NCBI GenBank assembly: GCA_024036415.1
Contig: JAMWET010006809.1
Location: 31,001 to 95,000 of the forward strand
Length of the DNA stretch: 64,000 bases
From: Prochilodus magdalenae
Taxonomy: Eukaryota; Chordata; Actinopteri; Characiformes; Prochilodontidae
Direction of reading: 5' to 3'
Shown here: positions 32,341 through 43,060 of the stretch, in pieces
Layout: the number at the start of each line of letters is the position of its first letter
Position numbering within the stretch: position 1 is the stretch's first letter
The notes under the pieces: model-generated
Told to the model about the DNA's origin: nothing
The model's database searches: none
Seen by the model: the letters and a program-made list of their open reading frames with translations, nothing else
Made by a program: the position numbers and the translations under genes

Positions 32341-32776
32341 GGGGGTGATTGCTGGCTAATACGTTGGTCCAGAATCTCCCATAAGTGTTAAACAGGGCTC
32401 AGATCCAGTTACTGTGAAGGCCATGACTTGACTTACTTGGATGAGGGTATCTTCATCCAGAAAGTGATCACTCCCATGAAGACAGAGATGTGTCATCGGT
32501 TAGTTTTGCATTGACTTGCAGTGATTCCTCTACGGGGATATGGGACCCCAAGTAGCATGGTAAAAATGCACCCATAACATGAACAAGCCAGTGGACCCCC
32601 TCACTGGAGGGCTCAAGCGTTCAGACCTTTCCTGTGGCATCGTTAGCTTCAGTGGTGAACCATGACTACTAGAGCCATAAAGGCCAGAGCACATGCTAAT
32701 TTATGCTAGCGCACCGTAGCAGTAGGCTGTAGGCAACTCTAAACTTGACCTATATCACACGTTTTCCCTTACCACT

Positions 32777-32807
<31 letters not shown>

Positions 32808-33144
32808 GTCTGCCTGTCTGTCTACCACTGTCTGAGTGCTCTGGATAATGGGATTAGCCTTGTGAAATCTGAGCATGCTGAAGTTGTGACCCTTAATATT
32901 ATAGGCCTGCATTTCTGACACTCCGCACACGGCTGGCATTTTCACCCGATCTCACATCGATGAACACCCCTTTCACTCCTCCATCAATGCTTCTGTTTTC
33001 TTCCCAAGCAGACGACGAGATCTTGTGCGCTCATTTTCTTAGGTCTCAATTTCAGTTTTATTTTTCCCCCAATATATTCAACTGTGCAGCAGTGCGTTCT
33101 CTGTACAGGGTGTGTTCACTTATTCTCACCTAGAAAACCAAAAA
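32341..33144. other. No gene recognised; contains a short (TC)n run
   Basis: A TCTCTC run lies at about 32779-32802. The remaining sequence is unique and without supported exons. Confidence 0.45.
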
Positions 33145-33775
33145 ACATCATCAGAAGGAAGTGTGGGGGTGCAGTGGGTTTGGGAAGGAAGATAAAGGTC
33201 ACCAGGATCAATAACTGATGATACATGTAGACTGAAATGATCAATATTTATTGAGCTACACATACAGAAGTAGTATCTCTCGGTATGGGGTCGGGCTGCC
33301 ATGTTTGCTAACCCAACCCTAGAGGTTCCTAATGGTGTCCTGTGATAATCCATCCCATGCAGCTTGAATACCCCCACACAGTTCCTGCAGATGGTGCGGT
33401 AGGGGTGGAGGTGGAGTGTGACAACAAATCCTTTATCTTGGCGCTGACCACGGTGCCTCCGCTTCGTTGGTCGTCTCCACCACAACTAAAGCACGACTCA
33501 TCATTGACAGTGACCCGCTGCCAGTCAGAGTCACTCCATGACAGTCTGGCACGACTCCATTGCAGTCTTTAGAGATGTTGACATGGTGTTAAGGACAGTC
33601 GTGGTAACGGTCTGTGTGCATGTAGTCCAGCGTGGTGCAGCCGTCTGCCAATGGTGCTGCACTAACAGGTTGACTCATGGTGGGCATCACTGCTCGCTGA
33701 ATGTCCACAGTCTTGGCTGTTGGTTCAGTCAGGTACAGCGACAAGCTTGCTTATGTCACATGTGTGGCCGAGCTA
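33145..33775 (-). mobile_element. Tc1-like element family A, one terminus (copy 4)
   Basis: ATCATCAGAAGGAAGTGTGG at the left corresponds to the family A terminus. The minus frame near 33485-33126 reads VVTLHLHPYRTICRN and HGMDYHRTPLGTS, the same C-terminal pieces as at 11381-11851 and 13814-14071. The other end, around GTCACATGTGTGGCCGAG at 33755-33772, is cut short by the hAT-like fragment that follows. Confidence 0.75.
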
Positions 33776-33960
33776 AGGTTGCCACCTTTCAGAAATGGAA
33801 ATAAAGGATGGAGGCGGAGGGGTTGGGGGCATGGCCATATGTGAGTGACTTGAGTTCGAAATACAGAACCGTATTTGAGTCCAGGGTGGGGGGGTTGAGG
33901 TGTTGGGGGGAGAGTGTGAGGGTCTGCCTGTACCGAAACCCATATAAACAAGGGAAGAAA
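33776..33960 (+). mobile_element. hAT-like element, 5' end fragment
   Basis: TAAGGTTGCCACCTTTCAGAAATGGAAATAAAGGA at 33776 is nearly identical to the left end of the element at 38052. The following GGAGGCGGAGGGG and GGGAGAGTGTGAGG phrases also match. The 31-bp repeats have not expanded here, although AAATACAGAACCGTATTTG near 33860 may be related. The right terminus was not found. Confidence 0.6.
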
Positions 33961-34674
33961 TCAACCACCGCTCCTCGTCAATGTGTGGCTCATATGGAAG
34001 GCTGTAATGGTCTGTTGGCTCACTGGTAGCCCGGAGCAGCACGACGCTTAATCATCTTGCCCGGGTGGTTTACTACAGGGAGGGCGAAGTAGAAGCTGGG
34101 CTGTGGGCTGAATAAGCAGTCATATGTATACGCCTGTTGTTTACATCTAGACTCTGAAACTGTAACCATGTTTACATAGTACAGTGGTCTCCGTCTACTT
34201 CTCCATATATGGGCCCTGTGGGGGGAAAGTGGGGGAATAACACCTGTTGAGGAAAAACATGCTGATGGGTTTATGGTGCAGTGAGACAGGGGTCCTCATG
34301 TGACACTTTGGTCATGAGTTGCTAATCCTCCTTTGGGAGGCTGTGCATTTCTAATTACTCGGCCTCAAATCCCTGTCCACTTTCCAGTTTGTGCCCGTCT
34401 TGTTTACGTCCTGCGGGTCCAGCCGCTCAGCTTTAAGCCTCTTTCAGTCTGGGAAGCCCCCCGGCAAAGCTGAGACACCCAGCCAAGGTTAGTGCACCTC
34501 AGCCAAGGTTAGTGGTCCTGCTTAAAGCCCACAGAGCTGCAGGATGGTGACTGAGGGCTCGGGTTTGAAAACTGTTCAGTCTCCTCCGTTCTGGCTCTCC
34601 AGGTGTTGCATCTGCTGAAGCCGATTATGAAGACAAAGTAGGCAATGACTGGACACAACTGGACCGCCTCAACA
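33961..34674. other. No gene recognised; unique sequence
   Basis: Includes a small direct repeat CAGCCAAGGTTAGTG at about 34481 and 34501. No exon or RNA gene supported. Confidence 0.45.
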
Positions 34675-35135
34675 TGATCAGCGTCTCTAGCTGTACAGGT
34701 TCTGGGTTTGTGTTGGACCAGAATCCCTCAGTTCTGTTTGATTCTCTACACTACTGGAACCATGTCTCCCAAACTCCAGATCAGATATTGTATTAGATCT
34801 GTGTATTTAGAAAATCACTAATGACCTCCAGAAGCCTGTTTTTAGAACCATGCTCGCTGTGCGTCTCACCCCAGACACCGCTCGCCAGTCTCTCTGTGGG
34901 TCACTTGCGGTCAACTTACGGAGGTTAAGGGACACTGGAATGAGGTGGCGCTCATCACGGTCAGTATAGAGGGGGTTTGGCCCTCTGCCAGTCTGTAGCT
35001 GTGTTGTCCTGTGTGTTTGCTGCTGGACCTTGTTCTTATGAACCAGACGCTCACTGTATCTGCCAGTAAAGCTAGAACCCAACCTTCGGTTCCTCACTAA
35101 GAAGCTGCTGTACATGTGGAGATGCTGGTTTAGGA
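34675..35135 (-). mobile_element. Tc1-like element family E, N-terminal remnant (copy 2)
   Basis: The inverse of 22150-22645. The minus frame 35211-34807 reads TDRDERHLIPVSLNLRKLTA and SDPQRDWRAVSGVRRTASMV, the paired-like DNA-binding region of a Tc1 transposase. AGCTGTACAGGTTCTGGGTT at about 34690 is the shared outer segment. No catalytic domain. Confidence 0.78.
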
Positions 35136-36944
35136 AGAAACTGGAGTCTCTCTTATTTATTTCTCGAGCTCTTGCTATTTGCTCATTTGGTCGTGGATGC
35201 ACAGGGCGCATGGCAATGCGGAAAGAGTAGCGCCCCCTGGGAGAATGTCGAATGCGCAGAATGAGAGACCTAAAGCAAGTACATAGCTGAGACTGATGGC
35301 ATGGGGTTGTACATATATGCTTCGGGGTCTATGTTGTGTTGGACTCTGGGGCGTTTTTGTGGTCAGTGTTGGTGCCACCTCCACACAGCTGCCGTGTTCA
35401 GTAAAAAGCCATTGTCTGAAAGTGCAATGCTACCTGCAATGTTTTCATTATGTTACATTATTAATCGTAATCAAGATCAATTAATCCACCATGAACTGTC
35501 GCTCCAATAGAGTATGCTATCACTGCCGAGGAACTAATCACCCATCACTGTATTCTGCACTCATTTCAAAAACTGTCATATATTGAACATAATATCGCAC
35601 TGCTTGAAGCATGCGCTTCTAATTGATATGTAGTTCTTGCTCACCAAACTATTAGCATAACCACAATGATGATTTCCATTAGTAATTTCCAGTCAGCTAG
35701 CAGTGCTGTGCATCCTATTTCCCATGCTGGGGCGGATCTCAGAAGCCCTCTCCTACACCGAAAGCACTAAATAGGACCCTTCTCAGGGGTCTGAGGGCAC
35801 TGTAGTGAATTTTGCAGATCTTTGTATTTTCCTCTTTTGATATGATTCAACATGATACCCATAGGGTTCATATCACGACTGTCAGGTCAAGCTTAGTTCT
35901 GTTCTCATAGAGAAACGTTTTTGCATGCCATTTCACATGTAACCCCAGTGCCACCTGAATGGAGAATAATGAGTTTCCGACATGATGGCTAAATCCCTAA
36001 CCATTTCCCGAGTGTCCATCGGTCAGTTTCCCATGCAATGTGTAGAAGGACATACGAATGCACCAATCACACACAGTAACAGGCAGGTGCATATCAGCCC
36101 TGCTTTATAGCTTGATAACTCCATACATGAGTTATGTCCAATCTCCCGACACGATGGCAGCAAAAGAGCAAACCCTAAAGACAGAGATAAACATATAGTT
36201 CCCGTTTAAAAAAACAAAAACATCTTCAACACGCTCATATTATTATTATATTAAGGATGGCATTTTATTCAGAGCAGTTTTTTGCCATTTCTGTTAGTCC
36301 AATCAACAACACATTTCACAACCTGATTCTGATATATATACTATAATAAATATATATATATATATTCTCAGATGCTTGAAAAGTCCACTGTTCGTAGTAG
36401 GGCTATAAAGAGCTATAAATGTAGCTACATCAATAAAGCCCAGTCAGTGCACCTACCAGAGTCCAGCATTGGCCAAAAGTTAAGCTTTGGACTTCATTAA
36501 AGCATGCCAGATGTTCCTATCACTGCGGAAATATAGACTGAAATAACTCAAGGGCGTTTACAGATATATCTATGCCCACCATTAGCCTTTTGCACTGCTG
36601 CCTGCACCCTTTGACCTGAACCACAGGAGATTGTTGGCTGCGCCATCCCCGACACGTGCACGTGAGGTGTAGTCAGACTGCCCTGTCAGTCAGAAGTTAT
36701 TCTGGTCAAATGCCTCGAATAATGTCAGAGAATAAACCAAGCCGGGTCGCAGTGACTTTCACAGGGAGCCTCGTATTAGGTTCAGCTCTGTAATCAGGCT
36801 CGGGTGTAATCAGCACCTATAAAGGAGAAATCGATGGAAAGCAAAGTAGATTTAAGAGTTTACGAGTGAGGACATTGAGCTGCGTTCAGACAGAGTCCAG
36901 TTCGTGGCTATTTCTGAATCCTTCAATACTCCTGTCCTGAGTTA
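35136..36944. other. No gene recognised; includes a short (TA)n run
   Basis: A TATATATA run lies near 36331-36365. 36590-36850 is more GC-balanced and repeat-free (CGAATAATGTCAGAGAATAA, CTCGGGTGTAATCAGCACCT) and could be conserved noncoding sequence, but that is only an impression. No exon called. Confidence 0.4.
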
Positions 36945-37175
36945 ACTCCAGACTCCAGAGTTATCTACTCGAATCAACTCCAGCAGCACTGCTGTGTCTG
37001 ATTCACTCAGGCCAGCGCAATGCATACTAACACCCCACCACCACGTCAGTGTCACTGCAGTGCTAAAAAAGATCCACCACCCACATAATACCTGCTCTGT
37101 GGTGGTCCTGTGGGGGTCCTGAGCATTCAGAGAAACAGATGGACTGCAGTCTGTAACTGCAGAACTACAACGTGC
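36945..37175 (-). mobile_element. Fold-back transposon, single arm
   Basis: CAACTCCAGCAGCACTGCTG, GTCAGTGTCACTGCAGTGCT, GATCCACCACCCACATAATA, CCTGCTCTGTGGTGGTCCTG and CAGAGAAACAGATGGACTGC match the arm of the elements at 850-2070 and 54842-55415. The second arm and the 14-bp core are absent, so this is a solo or half copy. Confidence 0.75.
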
Positions 37176-37999
37176 TCCTATATGCACCAAAATTACAAAA
37201 TGGGCAGTGAGTATAGATACAAGGCTGGTCAGGGACGAAGGCCATGAGCATTCCAGCTGGATCTACAGTGCAGTTGGAGTCACAATAGAGGTGAACTGAA
37301 GGAAAGCTGATAGGCCAAAGTCCCAAAAACCGATAGGCCTTAGAAAAGGAACATGGCTTTGATGGATCAGCCATCTAGCCTTTCTCTTCTCCCTGCAAAG
37401 TGTTGTGATTAGCCTAACAAGGGCTCATTTAACATGCACACTGCTTTTGTGGGCCATTGTAGCCGGAGGCATATGGCTTACCATTTAGCATGACCCAGAA
37501 ACACTGATACAAAGAGAACACATGACACCCTGATGATGGGACTGACACCTCGTGATGCTCCTTCTGTGTTTTCTGTGTGCTGGGTGTAAAGCGCTCTAAG
37601 AGCTGTCTGGAGAAGGCGGCCGGCGCGGCTAAACAATGTGTTTTTAAATAACAGCCCTCCCTGGAGTTTTCCCATCGTTAATCCGGTTAGCTGTGCAGTT
37701 TCAGGTTATTTTCTCTAATGGAAATTCATTATGTAGGGAGGGACAGAGAGCGGATGAACCAAGGCTGCGGCTAGCGGTTGGATGTTGTCTCATTTGCACT
37801 TTGATGAAGGTGAATACGTCGGCTACCCAATGTGAGCTCTCTCTTGTGGCGTACTTCAAGTTACAACTTGTACACTCAGCAACTTTATGTTGGTAATCAG
37901 TGTTCAAGAAATCAGTAGATACACTCAGTGGCCATTTTATTAGAAACATTGTTTCTATAGTCACTGTTCATTTTGATCAGCTACACTACCATATTTGTG
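37176..37999. other. No gene recognised; unique sequence
   Basis: Overlapping frames on both strands around 37690-37964 without domains. The phrase ACACTCAGTGGCCATTTTATTAG at 37921 is a short dispersed element frequently seen in fish DNA (weak call). Confidence 0.4.
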
Positions 38000-38051
38000 C
38001 TGTTCATCAGGGTCAGGACCTCCACAGATCATGTATTATAGGAGTGGTGGA

Positions 38052-38867
38052 TAGGGTTGCCACCTTTCAGAAATGAAAATAAAGGACAGGGGGCGTGGCA
38101 GGGGAGTGGGGTATGAGATTGTGATCATTCATGTGTGGGCATTTATGGAAATATGGAACAAATTTACAGACATTTACAGAAATACGGAACAAATTTACAG
38201 ACATTTACGGAAATACGGAACAAATTTACCGGAAATACGGAACAAATTTACCGAAAATACGGAACAAATTTACAGACATTTACGGAAATACGGAACAAAT
38301 TTACCGGAAAAATGGAACAAATTTGTGGACTATTATGGAAATACAGAACAAATTTACCAGAAATACAGAACAAATTTATGGACTTTTATGGAAATACGGA
38401 ACAAATTTACAGACATTTATGGAAATATGGAACAAATTTACTGGAAATATGGAACAAATTTATGGACTTTTTAATGGAAATATGGAACAAATTTACCGGA
38501 AATACGGAACAAATTTACAGACATTTATGGAAATATGGAACAAATTTACCGGAAATACGGAACAAATTTACCAGAAATACAGAACAAATTTATGGACTTT
38601 TATGGAAATACGGAACAAATTTACAGACATTTATGGAAATGCGGAACAAATTTACCGGAAATACGTAACAAATTTACAGACATTTACGGAAATATGGAAA
38701 AAATTTACCGGAAATACGGAACAAATTTACGGACATTTATGGAAATACGGAACAAATTTACCAGAAATACGGAACAAATTTACAGACATTTATGGAAATA
38801 CGGAACAAATAATTTGCTTGCCAAATATAGGACGATTCAGTATTTTAAGGGACAGGTGGCAACCCTA
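38052..38867 (+). mobile_element. hAT-like nonautonomous element, complete, with 8-bp target duplication
   Basis: Starts TAGGGTTGCCACCTTTCAG and ends GACAGGTGGCAACCCTA, inverted over about 13 bp. It is flanked on both sides by GTGGTGGA (38044-38051 and 38868-38875), an 8-bp duplication typical of the hAT superfamily. It is inserted in a fold-back element whose uninterrupted form (GGTGGTGGATCATT) is seen elsewhere in the window. 816 bp, no transposase; the interior is mostly a minisatellite. Confidence 0.85.
38135..38812. repeat. 31-/22-bp minisatellite inside the hAT-like element
   Basis: Alternating units GGAACAAATTTACAGACATT-TACGGAAATAC (31 bp) and GGAACAAATTTACCGGAAAT-AC (22 bp, lacking the ACATTT block). 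Higher-order blocks combine both, for example around 38315-38480 and 38535-38700. Frames of 130-245 codons in all three plus frames are repeat translations. Confidence 0.92.
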
Positions 38868-39115
38868 GTGGTGGATCATTCTCAGCACTGCAGTGACACT
38901 GAGTCTTTGGTGGGGGAGTGTATTGTACTGGTATGAGTGGATCAGACGCAGCAGTGGTGCCTCCGCTGAGAATAGTCCACCAATCAAAACTGTCCAACTG
39001 AGGGCATCCTGTAGGCAGCACGACTGAACTGTGTAGATACAGATGAGCTATCACTGCTGGATCTGATCCACCTGTACCAACATAACACACAATAACACAC
39101 CACCACTGATTTCAC

Positions 39116-39699
39116 TGTGGATTTAAATGTTTCTAAGTATTACTGCAGCAGTGGTTTAAACGGTGGGTCCCTACAGGTAGCTATATAAAGAAATGACTTT
39201 AGTTGGACATGTAGACTGGATAGTGAGGCACAGGCCCTTTCAATGACCCCCTGATGGAAGGCCTGGCAGGTTAGTGCTCTGTACTGATCACTGCAGGGCA
39301 GAGTAGCAGGTGCGCAAAAAGCAGCGGTTCCTGCAACGTCAAGCTATCGGCCCCTGGGCATGAATAGTTAGCCTGAGGCATACGGCTACACCAGATGAAA
39401 TGAAATAAAAAAATTAATTAAAAAAATCTGTTTTAGCTTTGATGACAGTTCACTGCAGACAGGGGGGATGCAACTGTTTCCTTTATCTAGAAAAAGGCCA
39501 TCTACTACCCTGCCGGGGGTATCAGGTCTCACTTTACAGCCCCCCCTACGGGCATGTCATTTGAACATCTGGAGCTTCACATTCAAAGTACCTTTACAGG
39601 AATGCTAGCTTAATACTCAAAGCTCACCGGACTACAAAACTGTCACCTGGCATGTTTCTCCTGCAAATGGTGCTGCATGAGGATGATGGGGCCAGAAGT
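39116..39699. other. No gene recognised; unique sequence
   Basis: No repeats or exons I can support. Confidence 0.4.
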
Positions 39700-40075
39700 C
39701 CCTGTGGGGTGTGAGTCTAGTTCCATGTTTGGGAGATGGCTCCAGAGCAGATGTTAATGATTGGCTAAAAGGTGTGACTCCATTTGGGCATGGCCAAAGA
39801 CCATAGTGTGAAGGAAGTAGCTGAATCTGCAGGTGTATGGAAGCATATGGTCATACGGGTCTACCAGCAGTGGCTAAAATCCCAGTCTACTGGGAATTCT
39901 CCTCGGAGTTGTGCCAGGGATGGCGTCCTTCAAATCTGGCCCAACTCTGCAATTCTTTGATGCAAGGGTGTCTGAACACTGATGTGGTCTGCATCCATAA
40001 ACTTGTCCAGTCCAGGCCAAATCCAATCCCAGCTGTTAGTGGTGCTTGTGGAGGTGTTACATGCTATTAGGGACA
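39700..40075 (+). mobile_element. Tc1-derived family C element (plus orientation)
   Basis: CTCCAGAGCAGATGTTAATG, AAGACCATAGTGTGAAGGAA, GTATGGAAGCATATGGTCAT and TGATGTGGTCTGCATCCATA are the complement of the copies at 21712 and 23600. The plus frame 39837-40070 reads as N-terminal remnant plus C-terminal tail (MEAYGHTGLPAVAKIPVYW ... KLVQSRPNPIPAVSGACGG). The DDE core is absent. Confidence 0.75.
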
Positions 40076-42040
40076 TTTCAGTCACAGGAGACAACTTCTT
40101 TGTCTGGTGAGCTTACAAGACCTACCCTAAAGGCTTACTCAAAGTAATGGCTGGCAGTGCAATAGCTGCTGTACAGTAACTGGAGAACAGAATGAAGTGG
40201 GCATTCATAAGCATGGGGTGAATCATCTGATCAGCTGTAGCATGATGACAAATCAGTTCACTTGTTTTAGTAGCTGTTTAGACGTCCTCGTAATTGCTAT
40301 GTCTCGGACCCCATGGCATCTTAAATGTCCTTCACTGAGATGTGCTCTTATGGAAAAACAATAATGCCCTCCTACCCTCATCCAGCTAGTAAACACTGCA
40401 CTAAGAAGTCCCAACTCAGTCATCCAGGAGTTGCTTCACTTCATTATGTCCCTGAAGTTTGTTTCAGTGGTTTAGGCTACTGTACCCACATGTGGTAGCT
40501 GAGCTGGTGCAGGTTTGCTGGATGGGCAAAGCCTGGAATGCAAAGGGAGCCTAAACTGAAAGGGACTGACCGGGTAAGCTTTTGGGTAAATGTGACTTTC
40601 CGCTAATGTGCTTCTTCCCAGCAAGCCAGAACGTTACCACGGTGACAACGATGACAAAACAGGCAAATCTCTTGTGATGTGTCTGGGGTGCTCCAGGCCT
40701 TATGTAACATGTCACTCACAGACTGTGGGGACAAATGAAAGGGTTACAATTGACCCCTGGGTCACAGTTTCAGCTGCTTTACATGACTGGAATGTATGAA
40801 GGGCTATAAGTGTGCCCATCGCTGGAATTGCACTATTTCATCAGCTTGCACTGTTTGGTCAGAGTCGGTCACAGTTTCCACTGCAGTCCTTAAATGGCCA
40901 GGACCTTGTGGGTCCAAACTTCTGTTATGCAATTTGATAGCTTAATGGAGCTAGTTTGCATTGTTTTCCATGTAGTTACCAAATAACTAGCTAAATGAAG
41001 TAATACGCCGGGGGGGATTATTCGAGTGCATTAGTCAGTGGGTGAATTATGTATGGGAGCCCATTCCCATATACAATCAGATGCTACGTATCTCAGAGCA
41101 GTGACTTATTTTCTTGAACAACATATTTAGTATCTCAGAGTAATGCTGTACTGTCTCGAAATATTGACTTGGGGAATCGTATTGTCTTGCAATGTTCAGA
41201 TATGATTTTGAAGTTTGGGATTATGAAATCCCAAGGATGTAAGTCTTTTGACATAGCAAGTACATCATTTGAGAAGAAGGCCATTATGTTGACGCTGTGT
41301 TTGAGTCATTATTTTATGATGCTGACTCAATATTTTGAAGGAGGGAAAAAAGGACCATAGGGAATTTCTGTCTGACGGGAATGGGCTTCCGCTGTTCTGG
41401 TCATTGAAGGTGGAGGCAATTTGTCATAACAGGAGATGAAAAACCGTCTGGTATCTCTCCAGAAAAACCCTGCGAGTGTGAAACCCCTTTGGATATTTCT
41501 GTGTCCCTGTCTGTCAACTAAAAATAACCTTGAAGAAAAGCATTGCTGGATATTGCGATCCCAGCTGGCATTAGAGTGGAAGCTCACATCAGTTGTTCCA
41601 CTTTGACCTCTGGTAGTGGACGGCCGCCCATCCAGCATGTATCTGGGAGCATGTCGGTGAATGCTGTGCCTTCTGCTTGTATTAGGAAAGCGCTGACCCC
41701 CTACTTGTTCTTTCCTTAGTTACGTCTGGGTGTGCATGCACTGTAGCCCCTATGTTTTTAAGAGTGTATGAGTTGGACGCTCTCCATGGTATTCCGAGTT
41801 GGGGTGGGGGGTGTTTAGCTGGCTGTGATGCATGTTTCTGCTGAAAACTCTTGATATGGGAAACGATTCCTACTACGCATTCCCACAATCCCCTGGACCA
41901 GACGTGATGTCACTGCGAAAGTCCTACGAGTGCGGCTCATGGGTCGAAGGTCACAATGCCTGGCTAGTGTCCCACTGCATGTATAAAAAAAAATCATGGA
42001 AAAATTGGAAGAGCGGCAGATGAACGAGAGAGAGAGGTGG
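40076..42040. other. No gene recognised; unique sequence upstream of exon B
   Basis: Nearly 2 kb of non-repetitive sequence. A phrase at 40608-40625 (TGCTTCTTCCCAG-CAAGCC) looks like a splice acceptor, but the frame that follows shows no domain and no matching donor, so no exon is called. Confidence 0.4.
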
Positions 42041-42252
42041 AGCGAGAGAGATGGGGGAGTGAGAGAGGAGGGGGAGCGATGGAGGGAGAGAGAGAGAGAG
42101 AGAGGGAGGGAGGGAAAAATGTCCCAGATTCCCATGGTGTTTATTGGAGAGTGAAACTGAACTAAGCCGATCTAACCAGGAGGAAATGTAAGTGAAAAGA
42201 CGATAGATAATGAGAGCAAGCAGAAAAGAAAGAGAGAGAGAGAGAGATAAAA
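42020..42252. repeat. (GA)n-rich low-complexity sequence in the exon B 5' flank
   Basis: GAGAGAGA/GGGAGG runs at about 42028-42114 and GAAAGAGAGAGAGAGAGAGA at 42228-42247. Purine-rich tracts directly upstream of the presumed transcription start of exon B; they may be part of its promoter or leader, though this is only positional. Confidence 0.75.
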
Positions 42253-42458
42253 CATGTGACAACTGTCAACTCCAAGCAATAGTTTCTGGACTTCTGAAGG
42301 GGGGGAAGAAAACTGCAAGTGTTCTCGGTCTGGCTCTCTTTGGGATTCCTTCCCGGTTTCTTTGGGTTTTGGAGTTTACCCTTCGGGATTAACGAGGCAC
42401 CGGGCTGAACTTGGGCCCTGTTTGGATTCAGACTTTGAGTGGGACAGCGCAACAAGAG

Positions 42459-42709
42459 ATGTACTTATATAAGGCGACTTGCTCAGACATCCCCAACCCA
42501 AAGCCCAAGGCGGGACAGAAGCCGGGAGAGAAGGGACAACCCCGCTGTGGCAGGCAAAACTCCGGAGGGAAGGGTTATCCCCCGCTCATGTTCTGGGGCA
42601 GCCTGCGGACTAATGCGCACCTGGAACTCAAACACCTGGAGGAGTTTCTCAACACCCACACTCTCTCACTGCAGGACTCGGTACGAGCGAGGACCGGCAT
42701 GGCTTACAG
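42459..42709 (+). CDS. Candidate first coding exon B of the same unidentified gene (83 codons + 2 nt)
   Basis: ATG at 42459 is the first in-frame Met after an in-frame TAA at 42390-42392. The frame ends mid-codon at TTACAG|GTACAT (GT at 42710-42711). The peptide starts MYLYKATCSDIPNPKPKAG, is Lys/Gly/Pro-rich for about 40 residues, then reads LMFWGSLRTNAHLELKHLEE, LNTHTLSLQ and ends DSVRARTGMAY(R). The last 13 residues parallel exon A (DSVAFQTGMPYR) and both exons end after the second base of an Arg codon. This is the pattern expected of two promoters feeding one common second exon, the two first exons being ancient duplicates at their 3' ends. No family recognised. If translated past the donor the frame runs into ordinary intron sequence. 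Confidence 0.7.
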
Positions 42710-42849
42710 GTACATGCATTTGTATTGTGTTCATGCTCTCATAGCTGGACTGCATGATGTGATCATGTTATTGGAAGTTGCCAAGGTACTTGATAGGTGT
42801 TCTCCTCCCATGTTGGGAATGAGAACCAGCTAGGCCACAGTTTGCTATA
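42710..42849 (+). other. Start of presumed intron after exon B
   Basis: Begins GTACATGC. The reading frame continues open to about 42833, but composition drops to non-coding type after the donor. Confidence 0.4.
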
Positions 42850-43060
42850 TTCTATGAAAAAACATTTCGCTGCTGTAGAAGAACCTCATATCTGTATGTA
42901 TTTTATGGTAAGTCAATGTAACCATCCCAATTATCCAACTTTTATCCCAATTTCTGGCCATTTCTTTCATTTCTTTGGTCCATTCTTCATTAACTTCACG
43001 TCTAGTATAAAAGACATTTTCAAATTATGTCAGAAACTGAGAAATTACAAAAAATGTTGG
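42850..43060 (+). mobile_element. Family D MITE (strongly degraded)
   Basis: ATGGTAAGTCAATGTAACCA, CCAATTTCTGGCCATTTCTT and TTGGTCCATTCTTCATTAAC follow the same order as in the element at 30190-30447 (TGTAAGTCAATGGAACCAG; TTGGTCCGTTCATCATG). Terminal repeats are not visible. Confidence 0.5.

Larger units (their letters stand above)
38000..39115 (+). mobile_element. Fold-back transposon (copy 3), split by a hAT-like insertion
   Basis: 38000-38051 (GGTCAGGACCTCCACAG...GGAGTGGTGGA) and 38868-39115 (GTGGTGGATCATTCTCAGCA, ACTGCAGTGACACTGAG, GTGGATCAGACGCAGCAG) join to give one element once the insertion is removed. Near 39002 there is a single 14-bp unit (GCATCCTGTAGGCAG) where the copy at 54842 has about four and the copy at 850 about fifty. 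Confidence 0.75.

Noticed and set aside
38073..38936. Frames up to 245 codons with IYGNTEQIYRKYGTNL-type repeats
   Set aside because: Same minisatellite as at 3058-3712, inside a hAT-like element.
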